From assembly GCA_030524705.1 (NCBI GenBank), contig JAUNGD010000018.1, forward strand, positions 1 to 58,422: a DNA stretch of 58,422 bases, read 5' to 3'. The stretch's first letter is position 1; each line of letters opens with the position of its first letter. Below are positions 9,288-17,950 of this stretch, in pieces. The notes under the pieces are model-generated. The model was given only the letters and a program-made list of their open reading frames with translations. It had not been told where the DNA came from and did no database searches. Source of the DNA: Lachnospiraceae bacterium (lineage in GTDB: Bacteria > Bacillota > Clostridia > Lachnospirales > Lachnospiraceae). Position numbers and translations under genes: made by a program.

Positions 9288-10298
9288 TTATTCGTACAGA
9301 TCTGGATACAGAGCGGTGGCGAAGGTCATGATTCCGTCGTAGGTTCTGATACCGCTGCAGTAAATTTGGGAAAGGTTGATGGAAAATACCTTGCCGTTCT
9401 GAACTGCGGAAAGGCTTGCGTAAGCGGGATCCTCTGTGATGTCGGCCACCGCCTCCTCACCTGTTTTGAATCCGTCATAATCAACCATGAAAAGTACGTC
9501 CGGGTCTGCTGCGATCAAGTCCTCTGCGCCTACATTTTCGCTGTTTTCAGCGCCGAGCTTCAGCTCTGCTCCCAGGGATTCCGGGATATTGCCGCCCAAG
9601 GTTTCTGTTCCGTATACGCGGAAGGAGTCGCCCTCGTTCTCCAGGACGGCTACGGTGAGGGGCGTCTGGTCTGTAGTAAATTCCTTTACCTTGTCGATCT
9701 CGCTCTGCATTTCGTCCACGATGGCCTGTGCCTCGTCCTCACAGTCAAAGATTGCGCCGAGGTTCAGAATATCCTGGAATTCGTATTCCATTTTTCTTGG
9801 GAATTCAGAAGCCGGCCCCATACATGCGCTGTTCAGGGACATGTAAGTATTGCAGCCTCTTTCATGCCAGAAATCGACGTCGGAAAGTCTGTCATCTGCG
9901 AAACTGGAATACCATGCCGCGATGAAGTCCGGCTCCAGAGCAACGGCGTCTTCCTTTCCCACCAGGCCGTCTACGTAGTCGAGTTTGTCAAAATCGTCCT
10001 TAAATTCATCCTTTACCTCTCCGTCAAGGCCGCAGGCCAGGACGATCTTGTCTGACAGACCCAGCTTCAGCATAGCCTCCACGTTGGAATTTCCGTATGC
10101 GATGACTCGTTCAGGGGCTTTTTCGAAGGTGATTTCAATGGGCTCCTGATTGTGGTTGTAGGTTGTGATGGTGACCGGATAATGACTTTCTGCGGCTGCC
10201 TCTGTAACTGCCTCGGTGGATGCCTCTTCAGCAAATACGGCGGTTCCCAGTCCAAGCGCCATGACGCCGGCTAATAATACTGCTGTAAGTTTTTTCAT
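9288..10298 (-). CDS. btuF: corrinoid ABC transporter, substrate-binding protein
   Basis: 336 aa. The N-terminus is a signal peptide with an apparent signal peptidase I site (TAVFAEEA) followed by a Ser/Glu/Ala linker. The rest is a helical-backbone binding protein (PBP type III, as BtuF/FhuD): PERVIAYGNSNVEAML near residue 62 and a YDGIMTFATALYP end. There is no lipobox Cys, which is unusual for a binding protein in a Gram-positive cell, where most are lipoproteins. The RBS is GGAG before the ATG. It is the first gene behind the cobalamin riboswitch and its terminator, so synthesis should fall when B12 is plentiful. Confidence 0.88.
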   Translation of the reverse strand: MKKLTAVLLAGVMALGLGTAVFAEEASTEAVTEAAAESHYPVTITTYNHNQEPIEITFEKAPERVIAYGNSNVEAMLKLGLSDKIVLACGLDGEVKDEFKDDFDKLDYVDGLVGKEDAVALEPDFIAAWYSSFADDRLSDVDFWHERGCNTYMSLNSACMGPASEFPRKMEYEFQDILNLGAIFDCEDEAQAIVDEMQSEIDKVKEFTTDQTPLTVAVLENEGDSFRVYGTETLGGNIPESLGAELKLGAENSENVGAEDLIAADPDVLFMVDYDGFKTGEEAVADITEDPAYASLSAVQNGKVFSINLSQIYCSGIRTYDGIMTFATALYPDLYE

Positions 10299-10333
10299 TG
10301 TGTTCTCCTTTCAAATCTCCTGTTTTTTTGCAG

Positions 10334-10357
10334 AAAAAAACCTCCGGCTTTCGGAGG
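10334..10357 (-). terminator. riboswitch-controlled terminator in btuF leader
   Basis: On the minus strand CCTCCG (10357-10352) pairs with CGGAGG (10346-10341), then seven U (10340-10334). A GCGGAGG segment just past the aptamer (10501-10507 region) can pair with the CCTCCG arm and act as antiterminator. That is the expected logic of a transcriptional cobalamin switch. Confidence 0.8.
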
Positions 10358-10522
10358 AATTTTACAGAGACTGCTATTTGCTGCGAGGCCTTGCTGCAAG
10401 ATTTGAACGGATATTCTGGCCTCTACCCGGATCCGCAGCATAATATATCCTGGAAATAGCTTTGGCAAAACGGTGTGATACCGATGAACCTGACCCGTCC
10501 TCCGCAGGCGGCCTATAGAAAA

Positions 10523-10670
10523 CAGGCAGGTCTTCCGACTCATGTGTCATCGCTTTTTACGCCTTCCCGGAATGCTCCAGTGGCATTGTAAAAAACTCTT
10601 CATTTACGGCAACGGGAATTGTGCAGGACTTTCACCTGACTTCCCTTTTAAACAGCGGATGCTGTACCTG
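10523..10670 (-). ncRNA. cobalamin riboswitch aptamer
   Basis: Read on the minus strand the region holds the ordered cobalamin-riboswitch signatures: AAAAGGGAA, GGTGAAAGTCC (10636-10626), CACA..CCCG, the B12 box GCCACTG (10584-10578), GGGAAGGC, and GAGTCGGAAGACCTGCCTG near the 3' end. The closing stem can be CAGG (10670-10667) with CCTG (10526-10523). It lies between the promoter at 10725-10753 and btuF. The family binds adenosylcobalamin or related corrinoids. Confidence 0.96.
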
Positions 10671-10724
10671 AATTCTTTTTGCTTTTTGTATTTTTTACTT
10701 GCGTGGTTTTTTCTGCCAAAATAT

Positions 10725-10753
10725 ATTATAACATTTAACAAATATTTTTACAA
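10725..10753 (-). promoter_or_regulatory. promoter of the riboswitch-btuFCD operon
   Basis: On the minus strand TTGTAA (10753-10748), a 17-base spacer and a perfect TATAAT (10730-10725). It sits about 55 bases upstream of the aptamer in an AT-rich stretch. Confidence 0.8.
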
Positions 10754-10787
10754 TATGATATTGTTTTCCATCTTCCTGATATCCGAT

Positions 10788-10863
10788 GTAAATTCCACTG
10801 TTTGCTGTAAATGCCGTTATCCGCCGTAAATGCCGTTATCCATCGCGAATTCCGCTATCCGCC
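10788..10863. repeat. 19-bp tandem repeat at the 3' end of the PBP gene
   Basis: Four head-to-tail units with consensus GTAAATGCCGTTATCCGCC start at 10788, 10807, 10826 and 10845. Units 2 and 3 differ only at the last bases. The array runs into the stop codon and last codons of the penicillin-binding protein gene (10855), whose final residues NYGG come from repeat-like sequence. The rest of 10671-10854 holds only the btuF promoter; I see no terminator for the PBP gene there. Confidence 0.85.
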
Positions 10864-13599
10864 GTAATTGCTGATCAGACGGTTCATCAGATCATCCAGG
10901 GAGTTTGTTTCCGTCTGGAGGGTTTCGCTTTCCTGGGAGGAGTCCGTTTCTGTCTCATCTGTCTCATCCGGCGGCGTTTCCGACTCGGAGGGGGAAAGCT
11001 CTGGGATGGAGGGCTCTGTTTCCGGCGGTTGGGCGGATTCTGAATCGGTTTCACTTTCGCTTTCCGTTTCTGTGCTTTCAAAAATGTCGGGATAGATGAC
11101 AATAGGCTCTGTTTCCGGCTGCGGCTCATGAAGCGGGCATTCTTCCTTTGGCTCCGTGCCCTTTGCAAAGTATTCCGTGTAGGTTTCCGGGCAGCCTCCC
11201 GGGACGGCGGTCAGATGGGATTCTCTGCAAAGCGTGACGGGCTGCACGGTGTCCGGCCTGGAAAATTCGGCGGCGGGAAGTCCGGCGTGGATCCGGTTCA
11301 TGATGGCGGACCAAAGTATTTTGTTGTAAACGTGGTACGTGGAGGCCAGGGGAAGCTCCTGGTTGTTGTCGTATCCGCCCCAGACGCAGCACGTATAATA
11401 GGGTGTATATCCTGCAAACCAAATATCCTTATAATTAGAGGTTGTTCCCGTTTTTCCGGCAACGGGCTGGGACGCTGCCGAGATGCTCCCGTAGGCGGTT
11501 CCCTGGGGAGACGAAACCACGTCTCTCATGGCGTCGGTCAGGAGAAAGGCGGTTTCCGGTGAGATCACCTGCCGGGCAGCCGTCTTTGCTGAGGCAGGCT
11601 CGGAGGAAGCATTTTCCTGCGCGTTGGACTCTTTTTTATCCGCCGAATAGTCGATCAGTACCTCTCCGTGGCGGTCAAGGATTTTGGTAAAAAATCTGGG
11701 AGGGATATACGCTCCGCCGTTGGCGATAGCCGCATATGCGCCGCACAGCTCCAGGTTTGAAACGCCCTGGGTGATGCCGCCCAGCGCCAGCGGCTGGACA
11801 ATGTCGGAGGAAATATTGCCGTCGGCTTCGTAGGACTCATACAGGCTGGAGATACCAAACTTTTCCGCGTAGTCAAATCCGACTCTGGGGGTGATTTCCG
11901 TAATGCATTTTACGGCAATGACATTGATGGAGCGCAGAATGGCCTCCCGGATCGTCACAGTGCCGGAATAATCGGTGATATCCCAGTTGCTGACCGGCGT
12001 TCCGTCTTCGTAATTGTACCGCTCGTTTTTGTAGGTGTCCGCCAGCGTCTTGCCGAAGGCGTCGATGGCCGGAGCGTAGGCGGTCAGGATCTTGAAGGTG
12101 GAGCCAGGCTGCCGCAGCGTTTCCGTGGCGCGGTTCAGAGTAAGACTGGCAGTTTTTTCGCCGCGGCCTCCGACGATGGCCCGGACGTAGCCGGTTTTCT
12201 GATCCATCAGGACAACGGAGGCCTGGGGCTGGGGCGACAGAGAAAGCCGTTCCCCCAGAAGCGTAAGGCCGCTTTCAGCGGGCGAATTGCTGTCGGCAGA
12301 AGAACCACTTTCAGAGACAGGATCGGATGCTCCTTCGGATTCCGTACCAGACATTTCGTCAAAAATAGATGCCCGGAACAGGTCTGCATACTGCTGTGCT
12401 TCTTCCTGTGATGCACAGAGCAGGTCAAAGGAAGGGTTTACTGTCTTTCGGATGTAGCTGCGGAGGGACTCAGAGCCATAATGGGTGACGAGGCCGTTTG
12501 CGTCTGATACGCTTAAGGCGTAGTCGACGCCGTATTCTGTACCCTCCGGGAAATTGGCCGGGTTGAGGAATTCCTCATCGCATATTTTCTGAGCCTCCTG
12601 ATCCTGGGCGGAAAAAATACGTAAGCCCCCGGAAAAGACAGCTCGGTATGCCTGGTCGGAGGTATAGCCCTTTTCTTCCATCAGGACATCTATGACCTGG
12701 TCGATCAGGGCGTCCTCGTAATAAGAGTAGACAGATTCCTCCTCGTACATGTCGTTGTATGTCTGGATACGGGAGTATACGTCGTCCTCCAGAGCCGCCT
12801 GGCGTTCTTCCTCTGAAATATAGCCCTGGTTTTGCATATAAGTGAGAATTGTTTTCTGGCGTTTCTGATTTGACGCTGCGTTTGTGATGGGATTGTAGCC
12901 CGAGGGATTCTGGGGAATGGCGGCCAGCACCGCCGATTCTGCCAGGGAAAGCTCCGAGACATCCTTTCCGAAATACCGTCTGGACGCGGACTGGACGCCG
13001 TAGCATCCGGCTCCCAGATTGATGGTGTTCAGATAGTCTTCCAGGATTTCATTTTTTGATATCCGGTCCTCCAGCTGAAGCGCCAGATATTGCTCCTGGA
13101 TCTTGCGGCGGAAACGGTCGGCAAAGGAATTTTCCTGTGTCCATTCGGTAAATACGTTATTTTTGATGAGCTGCTGCGTGATCGTGCTGGCTCCCTCCGA
13201 GAAGGAACCGCTGGTGACGCCGCTCCAGAAGGCCCGGAGGATTCCCCGGACATCAATGCCCCCATGTTCATAAAAGCGCTCATCCTCGATGGCGATGACA
13301 GCTTTTTGCAGGGAGTCCGGAATTTGATCCAGGGTGACGATGTCGCGGTTGGAGGAAGCCAGGGTCAGCTTACGCAGATAATTGCCCTCCTCATCGCAGA
13401 TGTAGGTGGCTGATTCTGTGGGAGATACCGTGATCAGGTCAATATCCGGCGCGGCGGCGATCAGATACCCTATGATTCCGAAAAACAGCAGAATAACTGC
13501 TGCCAGCGCAATGGCTGTATATAGAAAAATCCGTTTCCACGGGACAGACCGGGCTGCGGAAGGATCGTTGTTTTGTTTTGAATCTGATCTCTGATGCAT
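10855..13599 (-). CDS. class A penicillin-binding protein (PBP1A-like glycosyltransferase/transpeptidase)
   Basis: 914 aa from the ATG preceded by AAGGAGG; the longer ORF start lacks an RBS. A cytoplasmic tail precedes one TM helix (about 23-48). The glycosyltransferase domain has catalytic Glu105 in EDERFYEHGG and the second block GASTITQQLIKN. The transpeptidase domain has Ser500 in PGSTFK, SIN at 557-559 and KTG at 716-718. It polymerises and crosslinks peptidoglycan outside the membrane. A Ser/Glu-rich insert lies at about 418-444, and the last ~95 residues form a very acidic Ser/Glu/Thr/Pro tail. The 3' end meets the 19-bp repeat array. It is divergent from yigZ. Confidence 0.96.
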   Translation of the reverse strand: MHQRSDSKQNNDPSAARSVPWKRIFLYTAIALAAVILLFFGIIGYLIAAAPDIDLITVSPTESATYICDEEGNYLRKLTLASSNRDIVTLDQIPDSLQKAVIAIEDERFYEHGGIDVRGILRAFWSGVTSGSFSEGASTITQQLIKNNVFTEWTQENSFADRFRRKIQEQYLALQLEDRISKNEILEDYLNTINLGAGCYGVQSASRRYFGKDVSELSLAESAVLAAIPQNPSGYNPITNAASNQKRQKTILTYMQNQGYISEEERQAALEDDVYSRIQTYNDMYEEESVYSYYEDALIDQVIDVLMEEKGYTSDQAYRAVFSGGLRIFSAQDQEAQKICDEEFLNPANFPEGTEYGVDYALSVSDANGLVTHYGSESLRSYIRKTVNPSFDLLCASQEEAQQYADLFRASIFDEMSGTESEGASDPVSESGSSADSNSPAESGLTLLGERLSLSPQPQASVVLMDQKTGYVRAIVGGRGEKTASLTLNRATETLRQPGSTFKILTAYAPAIDAFGKTLADTYKNERYNYEDGTPVSNWDITDYSGTVTIREAILRSINVIAVKCITEITPRVGFDYAEKFGISSLYESYEADGNISSDIVQPLALGGITQGVSNLELCGAYAAIANGGAYIPPRFFTKILDRHGEVLIDYSADKKESNAQENASSEPASAKTAARQVISPETAFLLTDAMRDVVSSPQGTAYGSISAASQPVAGKTGTTSNYKDIWFAGYTPYYTCCVWGGYDNNQELPLASTYHVYNKILWSAIMNRIHAGLPAAEFSRPDTVQPVTLCRESHLTAVPGGCPETYTEYFAKGTEPKEECPLHEPQPETEPIVIYPDIFESTETESESETDSESAQPPETEPSIPELSPSESETPPDETDETETDSSQESETLQTETNSLDDLMNRLISNYGG

Positions 13600-13660
13600 A
13601 GGAACCAGCCTCCTTACTTTTTGGATTTTATTATTCCGTGGTATGGATTTTTTATACTTC

Positions 13661-13689
13661 TTTACAAAAAGCCGTATTTTTGTTACTAT
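13661..13689 (+). promoter_or_regulatory. promoter of the yigZ-murI-ywiB operon
   Basis: TTTACA (13661-13666), 17-base spacer, TACTAT (13684-13689), in the divergent gap with the PBP gene. Confidence 0.65.
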
Positions 13690-13710
13690 CAAAGAAAATA
13701 GATCGGGGAA

Positions 13711-13738
13711 CCACGGGTATGCTGCCTGTGGCATTTTT
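13711..13738 (+). promoter_or_regulatory. leader hairpin with T-run upstream of yigZ
   Basis: A 9-bp stem (13711-13719 with 13723-13731, two G-U pairs), TGC loop, then CATTTTT. It lies between promoter and start codon and could act as an attenuator; no aptamer is recognisable. Confidence 0.4.
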
Positions 13739-13765
13739 AAAGTCTTTATTTAAGGATGAAAGAGA

Positions 13766-14413
13766 ATGAAACAAATGAGAATTGTCTACAAAGGCGGTGA
13801 AGGAGAGCTGGTGGAGAAGAAATCGCGGTTTATCGCGACAGTAGTTCCGGTGAACAGTGAGGAGGAGGCTCTGGAATTTATCGCGGCCATGAAAAAGAAA
13901 TATTGGAATGCGACGCACAATTGTTTCGCCTTCGTAGTAGGTGAAAACTATGAAATCCAGCGCTGCAGCGACGACGGGGAGCCCCAGGGAACAGCAGGGC
14001 GGCCGATGCTGGATGTGCTGCTTGGGGAAGAGATACATAACGCTGCTGTGGTAGTGACTCGTTACTTTGGCGGTACGCTGCTGGGCACCGGAGGTTTGGT
14101 GCGGGCGTATTCAAAGGCAGTGCAGGAGGGCTTGAAGGGCAGTACCGTGATCGAAAAAAAGGTTGGAGCTCTGCTGCGTATCCGTACGGATTATAATGGC
14201 ATTGGAAAGATTCAGTATCTTCTGGGTCAGAGGGGGCTGACAGTGACAGATTCGGAATATACTGATATTGTTGTTGTGGAAACTCTGGTGCCGGAGGATC
14301 AGAGAAAAGAGCTGCGGGAGGCCGTGACAGAGGCCACCAACGGCAGGGCAGAATTTCTGGCTGAGGATGAGGTCTGCTTTGCATTTCTGGAGGGAGAACC
14401 ACTGATTTTTTGA
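13766..14413 (+). CDS. yigZ: YigZ/IMPACT family protein
   Basis: 215 aa, the usual length of the family. The N-terminal UPF0029 domain shows VEKKSRFIA, ATHNCFAFVVG, SDDGEPQGTAGRPML and TRYFGGTLLGTGGLVRAY, all diagnostic. A C-terminal DUF1949-type ferredoxin-like domain follows (FLAEDEVCFAF). The family is linked to translation and nucleotide/RNA binding in other organisms, but its biochemical activity is not settled. An RBS-like AAGGATGAAAGAGA precedes the ATG. It leads a probable operon with murI. Confidence 0.95.
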   Translation: MKQMRIVYKGGEGELVEKKSRFIATVVPVNSEEEALEFIAAMKKKYWNATHNCFAFVVGENYEIQRCSDDGEPQGTAGRPMLDVLLGEEIHNAAVVVTRYFGGTLLGTGGLVRAYSKAVQEGLKGSTVIEKKVGALLRIRTDYNGIGKIQYLLGQRGLTVTDSEYTDIVVVETLVPEDQRKELREAVTEATNGRAEFLAEDEVCFAFLEGEPLIF

Positions 14414-14488
14414 GCAGAGGTTGTGAAACAGGAGTTGGAGCCTGAGAATCCGGTTTCATGACAGTTACAATATGTAAGAAAGGAAATT

Positions 14489-15334
14489 ATGACAGATATG
14501 TGCAGGGAAAACGGCAGCCTGTATGAAGCGCCGATCGGAGTGTTTGATTCCGGCGTCGGCGGTCTTACGGTGGCGAGAGAGATTATGAGAAATCTTCCGA
14601 ATGAACGTATTGTTTATTTTGGAGATACGGCCCGGGTGCCATATGGAAGTAAATCAAAGGATACAATTATCCGTTTTTCAAAACAGATTATCCGGTTTCT
14701 TCAGACGCAGAATGTCAAAGCAATCGTGATCGCCTGTAATACGGCCAGCGCGCTTGCTCTGGAGGAGGTAGAAAAGGAACTGGATATTCCGATCATCGGC
14801 GTGGTGAAGCCCGGAGCGCGGGTGGCCGCAGGGGTGACAAAAAACGGCCGGATCGGAGTGATCGGTACGGAGAGTACCATCAATAGCCATATGTACAAAC
14901 AGTTGATCCAGGAGTATAATCCAGACATAGCCGTGTATGGCAGGCCGTGTCCGCTGTTTGTTCCTTTGGTGGAAGAAGGATGGCTGAAGGATTCTGTGAC
15001 AGAAGAGGTTGCGAAGCGGTACCTGAAGGATCTGCTGGAGCAGGATATTGATACACTGATTCTGGGCTGTACGCACTATCCGCTGCTGCGTTCTCTTATT
15101 GGTAAAATTGTGGGAGAGCAGGTGCATCTTGTGAACCCGGCTTATGAGACTGCCAAGGAGCTGGAAAGGCTGTTGGAGCGGGAGGGCATCGCGAATCCGG
15201 GAGAAAAGGCGCCGGGAAAGGAGCCCTACCGCTTCTTTGTCAGTGATGCGGCGGATAAATTCAAGAATTTTGCAAATTCGATTCTTCCGTATGATATTGA
15301 AACGACCCGGAAAATCAACATCGAGGAGTATTGA
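14489..15334 (+). CDS. murI: glutamate racemase
   Basis: 281 aa. Converts L- to D-glutamate for peptidoglycan precursors in the cytoplasm. Diagnostic blocks are GVFDSGVGGLTVAREI, YFGDTARVPYG, IACNTASA with catalytic Cys83, and GCTHYPLL with the second catalytic Cys194. An AAAGGAAATT RBS lies before the ATG. No separate promoter is evident, so it probably reads from the yigZ promoter. The ywiB-like gene begins 5 bases after its stop. Confidence 0.97.
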   Translation: MTDMCRENGSLYEAPIGVFDSGVGGLTVAREIMRNLPNERIVYFGDTARVPYGSKSKDTIIRFSKQIIRFLQTQNVKAIVIACNTASALALEEVEKELDIPIIGVVKPGARVAAGVTKNGRIGVIGTESTINSHMYKQLIQEYNPDIAVYGRPCPLFVPLVEEGWLKDSVTEEVAKRYLKDLLEQDIDTLILGCTHYPLLRSLIGKIVGEQVHLVNPAYETAKELERLLEREGIANPGEKAPGKEPYRFFVSDAADKFKNFANSILPYDIETTRKINIEEY

Positions 15335-15339
15335 TCATT

Positions 15340-15789
15340 ATGACCGAGGATATTTTAATCAGTGTGAAGGGATTACATACGCTGGACAATGAAGAAGAGG
15401 ACCAGGAAATAGAAGTATTTTCAGCCGGAAAGTATTACTTCAGAAACGGCAGGCATTATATTTTGTATGAAGAGCAGGCGGAAGACAACGGAGAGCTTAT
15501 AAAAAACAGGATTACTCTGAAGGATGGCTGCATGGAGGTACAGAAAAAAGGGCCGGTCAATTCCAAAATGGTTTTTGAACAGGATAAGAAAAATTCCAGC
15601 TGGTATAACACGCCCTTCGGCAATCTGATGGCCGGAACGACGGTTACGGATATGAGTGTGACGGAGGAAGAGGATCTGATCGATATCCGTGTAAGCTATG
15701 AGCTGGAGGTAAATTATGAGCGTGTTGCCAACTGTAATATACAGATCAAGGTGATGGCAAAAGACAGCGGGCTGTTCAGCCTGCGGTGA
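15340..15789 (+). CDS. YwiB-like DUF1934 beta-barrel protein
   Basis: 149 aa from the ATG at 15340, which has GAGGAG 11 bases upstream; a TTG at 15331 is too close to that RBS. The sequence is rich in beta strands and ends INIQIKV-like, matching DUF1934 (YwiB) proteins, small lipocalin-like barrels of unknown ligand: YFRNGRHYILYEE, ITLKDGCMEVQKKG, FGNLMAGTTVTDM. In other Firmicutes it is likewise found near murI or argS. The function is unknown. Confidence 0.88.
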   Translation: MTEDILISVKGLHTLDNEEEDQEIEVFSAGKYYFRNGRHYILYEEQAEDNGELIKNRITLKDGCMEVQKKGPVNSKMVFEQDKKNSSWYNTPFGNLMAGTTVTDMSVTEEEDLIDIRVSYELEVNYERVANCNIQIKVMAKDSGLFSLR

Positions 15790-15810
15790 AAAAGTCCATT
15801 CGAAGATAAA

Positions 15811-15847
15811 AAATGCCGTATCGGATGTTCAAACCGATACGGCATTT
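15811..15847. terminator. bidirectional terminator between convergent genes
   Basis: A 14-bp perfect stem (15811-15824 with 15834-15847), nine-base loop, T-tract on plus and A-tract on the other side. It ends the murI operon and the minus-strand membrane protein gene. Confidence 0.92.
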
Positions 15848-15851
15848 TTTA

Positions 15852-16310
15852 TTATGATTTTTTCCTGGAAAACTTTTCTTTTGTTCTTGCCCAAAAGCTT
15901 TTTTTCTTTGGTACGGTTTCCAGCGGTCCGCGGACACCTCTGACTTCCATAATATAGATACCGCTGACCACGGCTTTGACTTCCCTCTTTACCGGAATAG
16001 TATCAAAGATCGCTGCATCGCTGACCAGAGTCATGATCCTCGGTCCGACCTTTGCTTTTACGATCGGAAGCTTGGACCGGCGCATCAGCTTCGGCGTCTG
16101 GTCAATGACCATCTGCGGCAGCCCGGATTCTTTGATGGGCAATCGTTTCTTATCTATAACCAGCATTGAGACGGTCTGCTTTGCAGCCTCCATCTGCTCC
16201 TGCTGTGCCATTTGCTTTTTCTGCATCCTGCGGCCGACGAAATAGAGGACGACAAGTGCAATGACGAGAATGATCAGTATAATAAGTAAAACTTTAAAAA
16301 AGGTTGACAT
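15852..16310 (-). CDS. membrane-anchored hypothetical protein
   Basis: 152 aa from the ATG with GGGGAGG upstream (the longer ORF start is unlikely). One TM helix at residues 4-24 (VLLIILIILVIALVVLYFVG), then a basic cytoplasmic domain with a short Gln-rich coiled segment and a conserved-looking core (VIDKKRLPIKESGLPQM, LVSDAAIFDTIPVKR), ending in a Lys/Arg-rich tail. I do not recognise the family. It is monocistronic, with its own strong promoter and terminator. Confidence 0.8.
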   Translation of the reverse strand: MSTFFKVLLIILIILVIALVVLYFVGRRMQKKQMAQQEQMEAAKQTVSMLVIDKKRLPIKESGLPQMVIDQTPKLMRRSKLPIVKAKVGPRIMTLVSDAAIFDTIPVKREVKAVVSGIYIMEVRGVRGPLETVPKKKSFWARTKEKFSRKKS

Positions 16311-16342
16311 ATGTACCTCCCCCTGCTCAGATTTCGAAATAC

Positions 16343-16371
16343 ATTCTATCATTCTTTACGAAATAGTTCAA
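16343..16371 (-). promoter_or_regulatory. promoter of the membrane protein gene
   Basis: On the minus strand TTGAAC (16371-16366), 17-base spacer, TAGAAT (16348-16343), 32 bases before the start codon. Confidence 0.75.
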
Positions 16372-16455
16372 GAAAATGTTTGTCTTTTTACGACACGAAA
16401 TATTTCAAAAAATGCAGAATGTTTCTTGCAGAGAAAAAGGTAATTAGATATACTG

Positions 16456-16485
16456 TTGATGGATTGGATAATAAAGGAATATAAT
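16456..16485 (+). promoter_or_regulatory. promoter of the envelope operon
   Basis: TTGATG (16456-16461), 18-base spacer, perfect TATAAT (16480-16485), 46 bases before the PBP start. Confidence 0.7.
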
Positions 16486-16531
16486 TCCTATAAAATTTAT
16501 TTAAATTGTATGATAAAAGGATGAGGGAGCT

Positions 16532-17929
16532 ATGAAAAAGAGCAGAATCATCGGACTTGTCCTGACTGCCGGCGCATGTATTGTTCTGGCGATCGCGGGG
16601 ACGCGTCTGGGGCAAAATTCTTCCTGCGCGATCGAGGATGCAGAGGGTAATTCTCTGGCGACGGTCAGCATAAAGCAGGGAGAGTATGTGCTGGACTGCG
16701 GGGAGGATGACTGGGCGTATGCGGATCTGGCTTTTCATGAGGCCTCGGGGATTCTGGCGGAGGAAAAACAACTGACCCGGGAGGAGGCGGAGCAGGAGCT
16801 GGTGCGAAGCGGCGTTACGGTGCGGACCTATTACCAGAAGGAGATTCAGGAGGATCTGACGGAAGCAATGAATACTTCGGGAGAAGTGGCGCTTTCTGAC
16901 TCGGCAGGAGCAGTCAGCGATACGGAGGGGAGGCTTTTGGCCTGCCGCAGTTTTTCTGTGAACCAAAATGGAAGAAACTATGTAACCTATCCTACCTGGG
17001 CGGGTTCCACAATGAAACCGCTTTGTGTCTATGGCCCGGCGCTGGAAGAAAATAAGATCTGCTGGTCGTCCATGGAAGAGGATTCCCCCTGTATGCAGGT
17101 AAAAAACGAGGCCGGGGAACTGGCAGACTGGCCGGTAAATACCGTAGAATATACGTATAGTATGAAAACAATGGCTCAGGCCTTAAAGGAATCAAACAAT
17201 GCGATAGCGGTAAAGACTTTGAAAAATTTGGGAGTGGCAGATGCGTTGGACTGGATGCAGGAGAGATTTCATTATACTGTGGACGAAGAGAGACGCAGAC
17301 TGGAGGAAGAGGGCGAAGACCAGATTCTGGGCAATGTGGCGTTGGGGTACCTGGAGGCCGGCGTGACGGTGGAGCAGATGCTTGAAAATTATCAGGTATT
17401 TGTCTCAGGAGGTATGCGCCGGACCCTCCGGGCAGTAGATTACATAGAGGATAAAGACGGCGTCCGGAGGACGGAGCCGGATATGCCGCAGCAGATTTTT
17501 TCTGAGGATACCGCATATATTGTGAACCGCATGCTAAAAGGCGTGGTGGAGAATGGCGGAACCGGAGAGGCTGCGGCGCTGGAAGGGGTGGATCTGTGTG
17601 GTAAGACCGGTACCAGCAGTGATTACAGGGACAATTGGTTCATAGGTATTACGCCGCAGTATCTTTGCTGCGTGTGGTACAATTGCGAGACGGAAGAGGC
17701 GCATGCCGGAAATGAGGCTGTTGCGGTATGCCGGGAGGTGATAAGCCGTCTGCCGGATCAGACAGGACTTGAGTTTGTGTGTCCGGCGGAAGTGGAGGAA
17801 ATCGCTTACTGTACCAGGACAGGCCTCCGCGCGGGAGAATATTGCGCGGAAACTGCGGTGGGATATTATAAAAAGGGTAGTTTTACGCAGGAATGTAATT
17901 GTCAGCCTGTGTTAACTATAAAGAAATAA
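16532..17929 (+). CDS. transpeptidase-only penicillin-binding protein
   Basis: 465 aa. One N-terminal TM anchor (residues 6-24) leads into a short unique domain and a PBP transpeptidase domain. Its motifs are SxxK (Ser159, AGSTMK), SxN (221-223) and KTG (358-360, CGKTGTSSDYRDNWFIG). The transpeptidase sequence is most like the class A type (the KTGTSSDYRDxWFxGxTP block), yet the glycosyltransferase domain is absent. The protein is also Cys rich outside the membrane, including near the C-terminus (CTRTGLRAGEYC, ECNC). It probably crosslinks or trims peptidoglycan. The BspA-like gene follows after 21 bases, suggesting a joint surface function. Confidence 0.9.
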   Translation: MKKSRIIGLVLTAGACIVLAIAGTRLGQNSSCAIEDAEGNSLATVSIKQGEYVLDCGEDDWAYADLAFHEASGILAEEKQLTREEAEQELVRSGVTVRTYYQKEIQEDLTEAMNTSGEVALSDSAGAVSDTEGRLLACRSFSVNQNGRNYVTYPTWAGSTMKPLCVYGPALEENKICWSSMEEDSPCMQVKNEAGELADWPVNTVEYTYSMKTMAQALKESNNAIAVKTLKNLGVADALDWMQERFHYTVDEERRRLEEEGEDQILGNVALGYLEAGVTVEQMLENYQVFVSGGMRRTLRAVDYIEDKDGVRRTEPDMPQQIFSEDTAYIVNRMLKGVVENGGTGEAAALEGVDLCGKTGTSSDYRDNWFIGITPQYLCCVWYNCETEEAHAGNEAVAVCREVISRLPDQTGLEFVCPAEVEEIAYCTRTGLRAGEYCAETAVGYYKKGSFTQECNCQPVLTIKK

Positions 17930-17950
17930 AAAACAAAAAGGAGGAGAAAG

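Noticed and set aside
9252-10055. Plus-strand ORF of 267 codons opposite btuF
   Set aside because: Antisense to a gene with signal peptide, binding-protein fold and riboswitch control.
16532-16610. Lipoprotein signal on the transpeptidase-only PBP (TAGAC)
   Set aside because: Hydrophobic residues continue past the Cys, so it is better read as a TM anchor.
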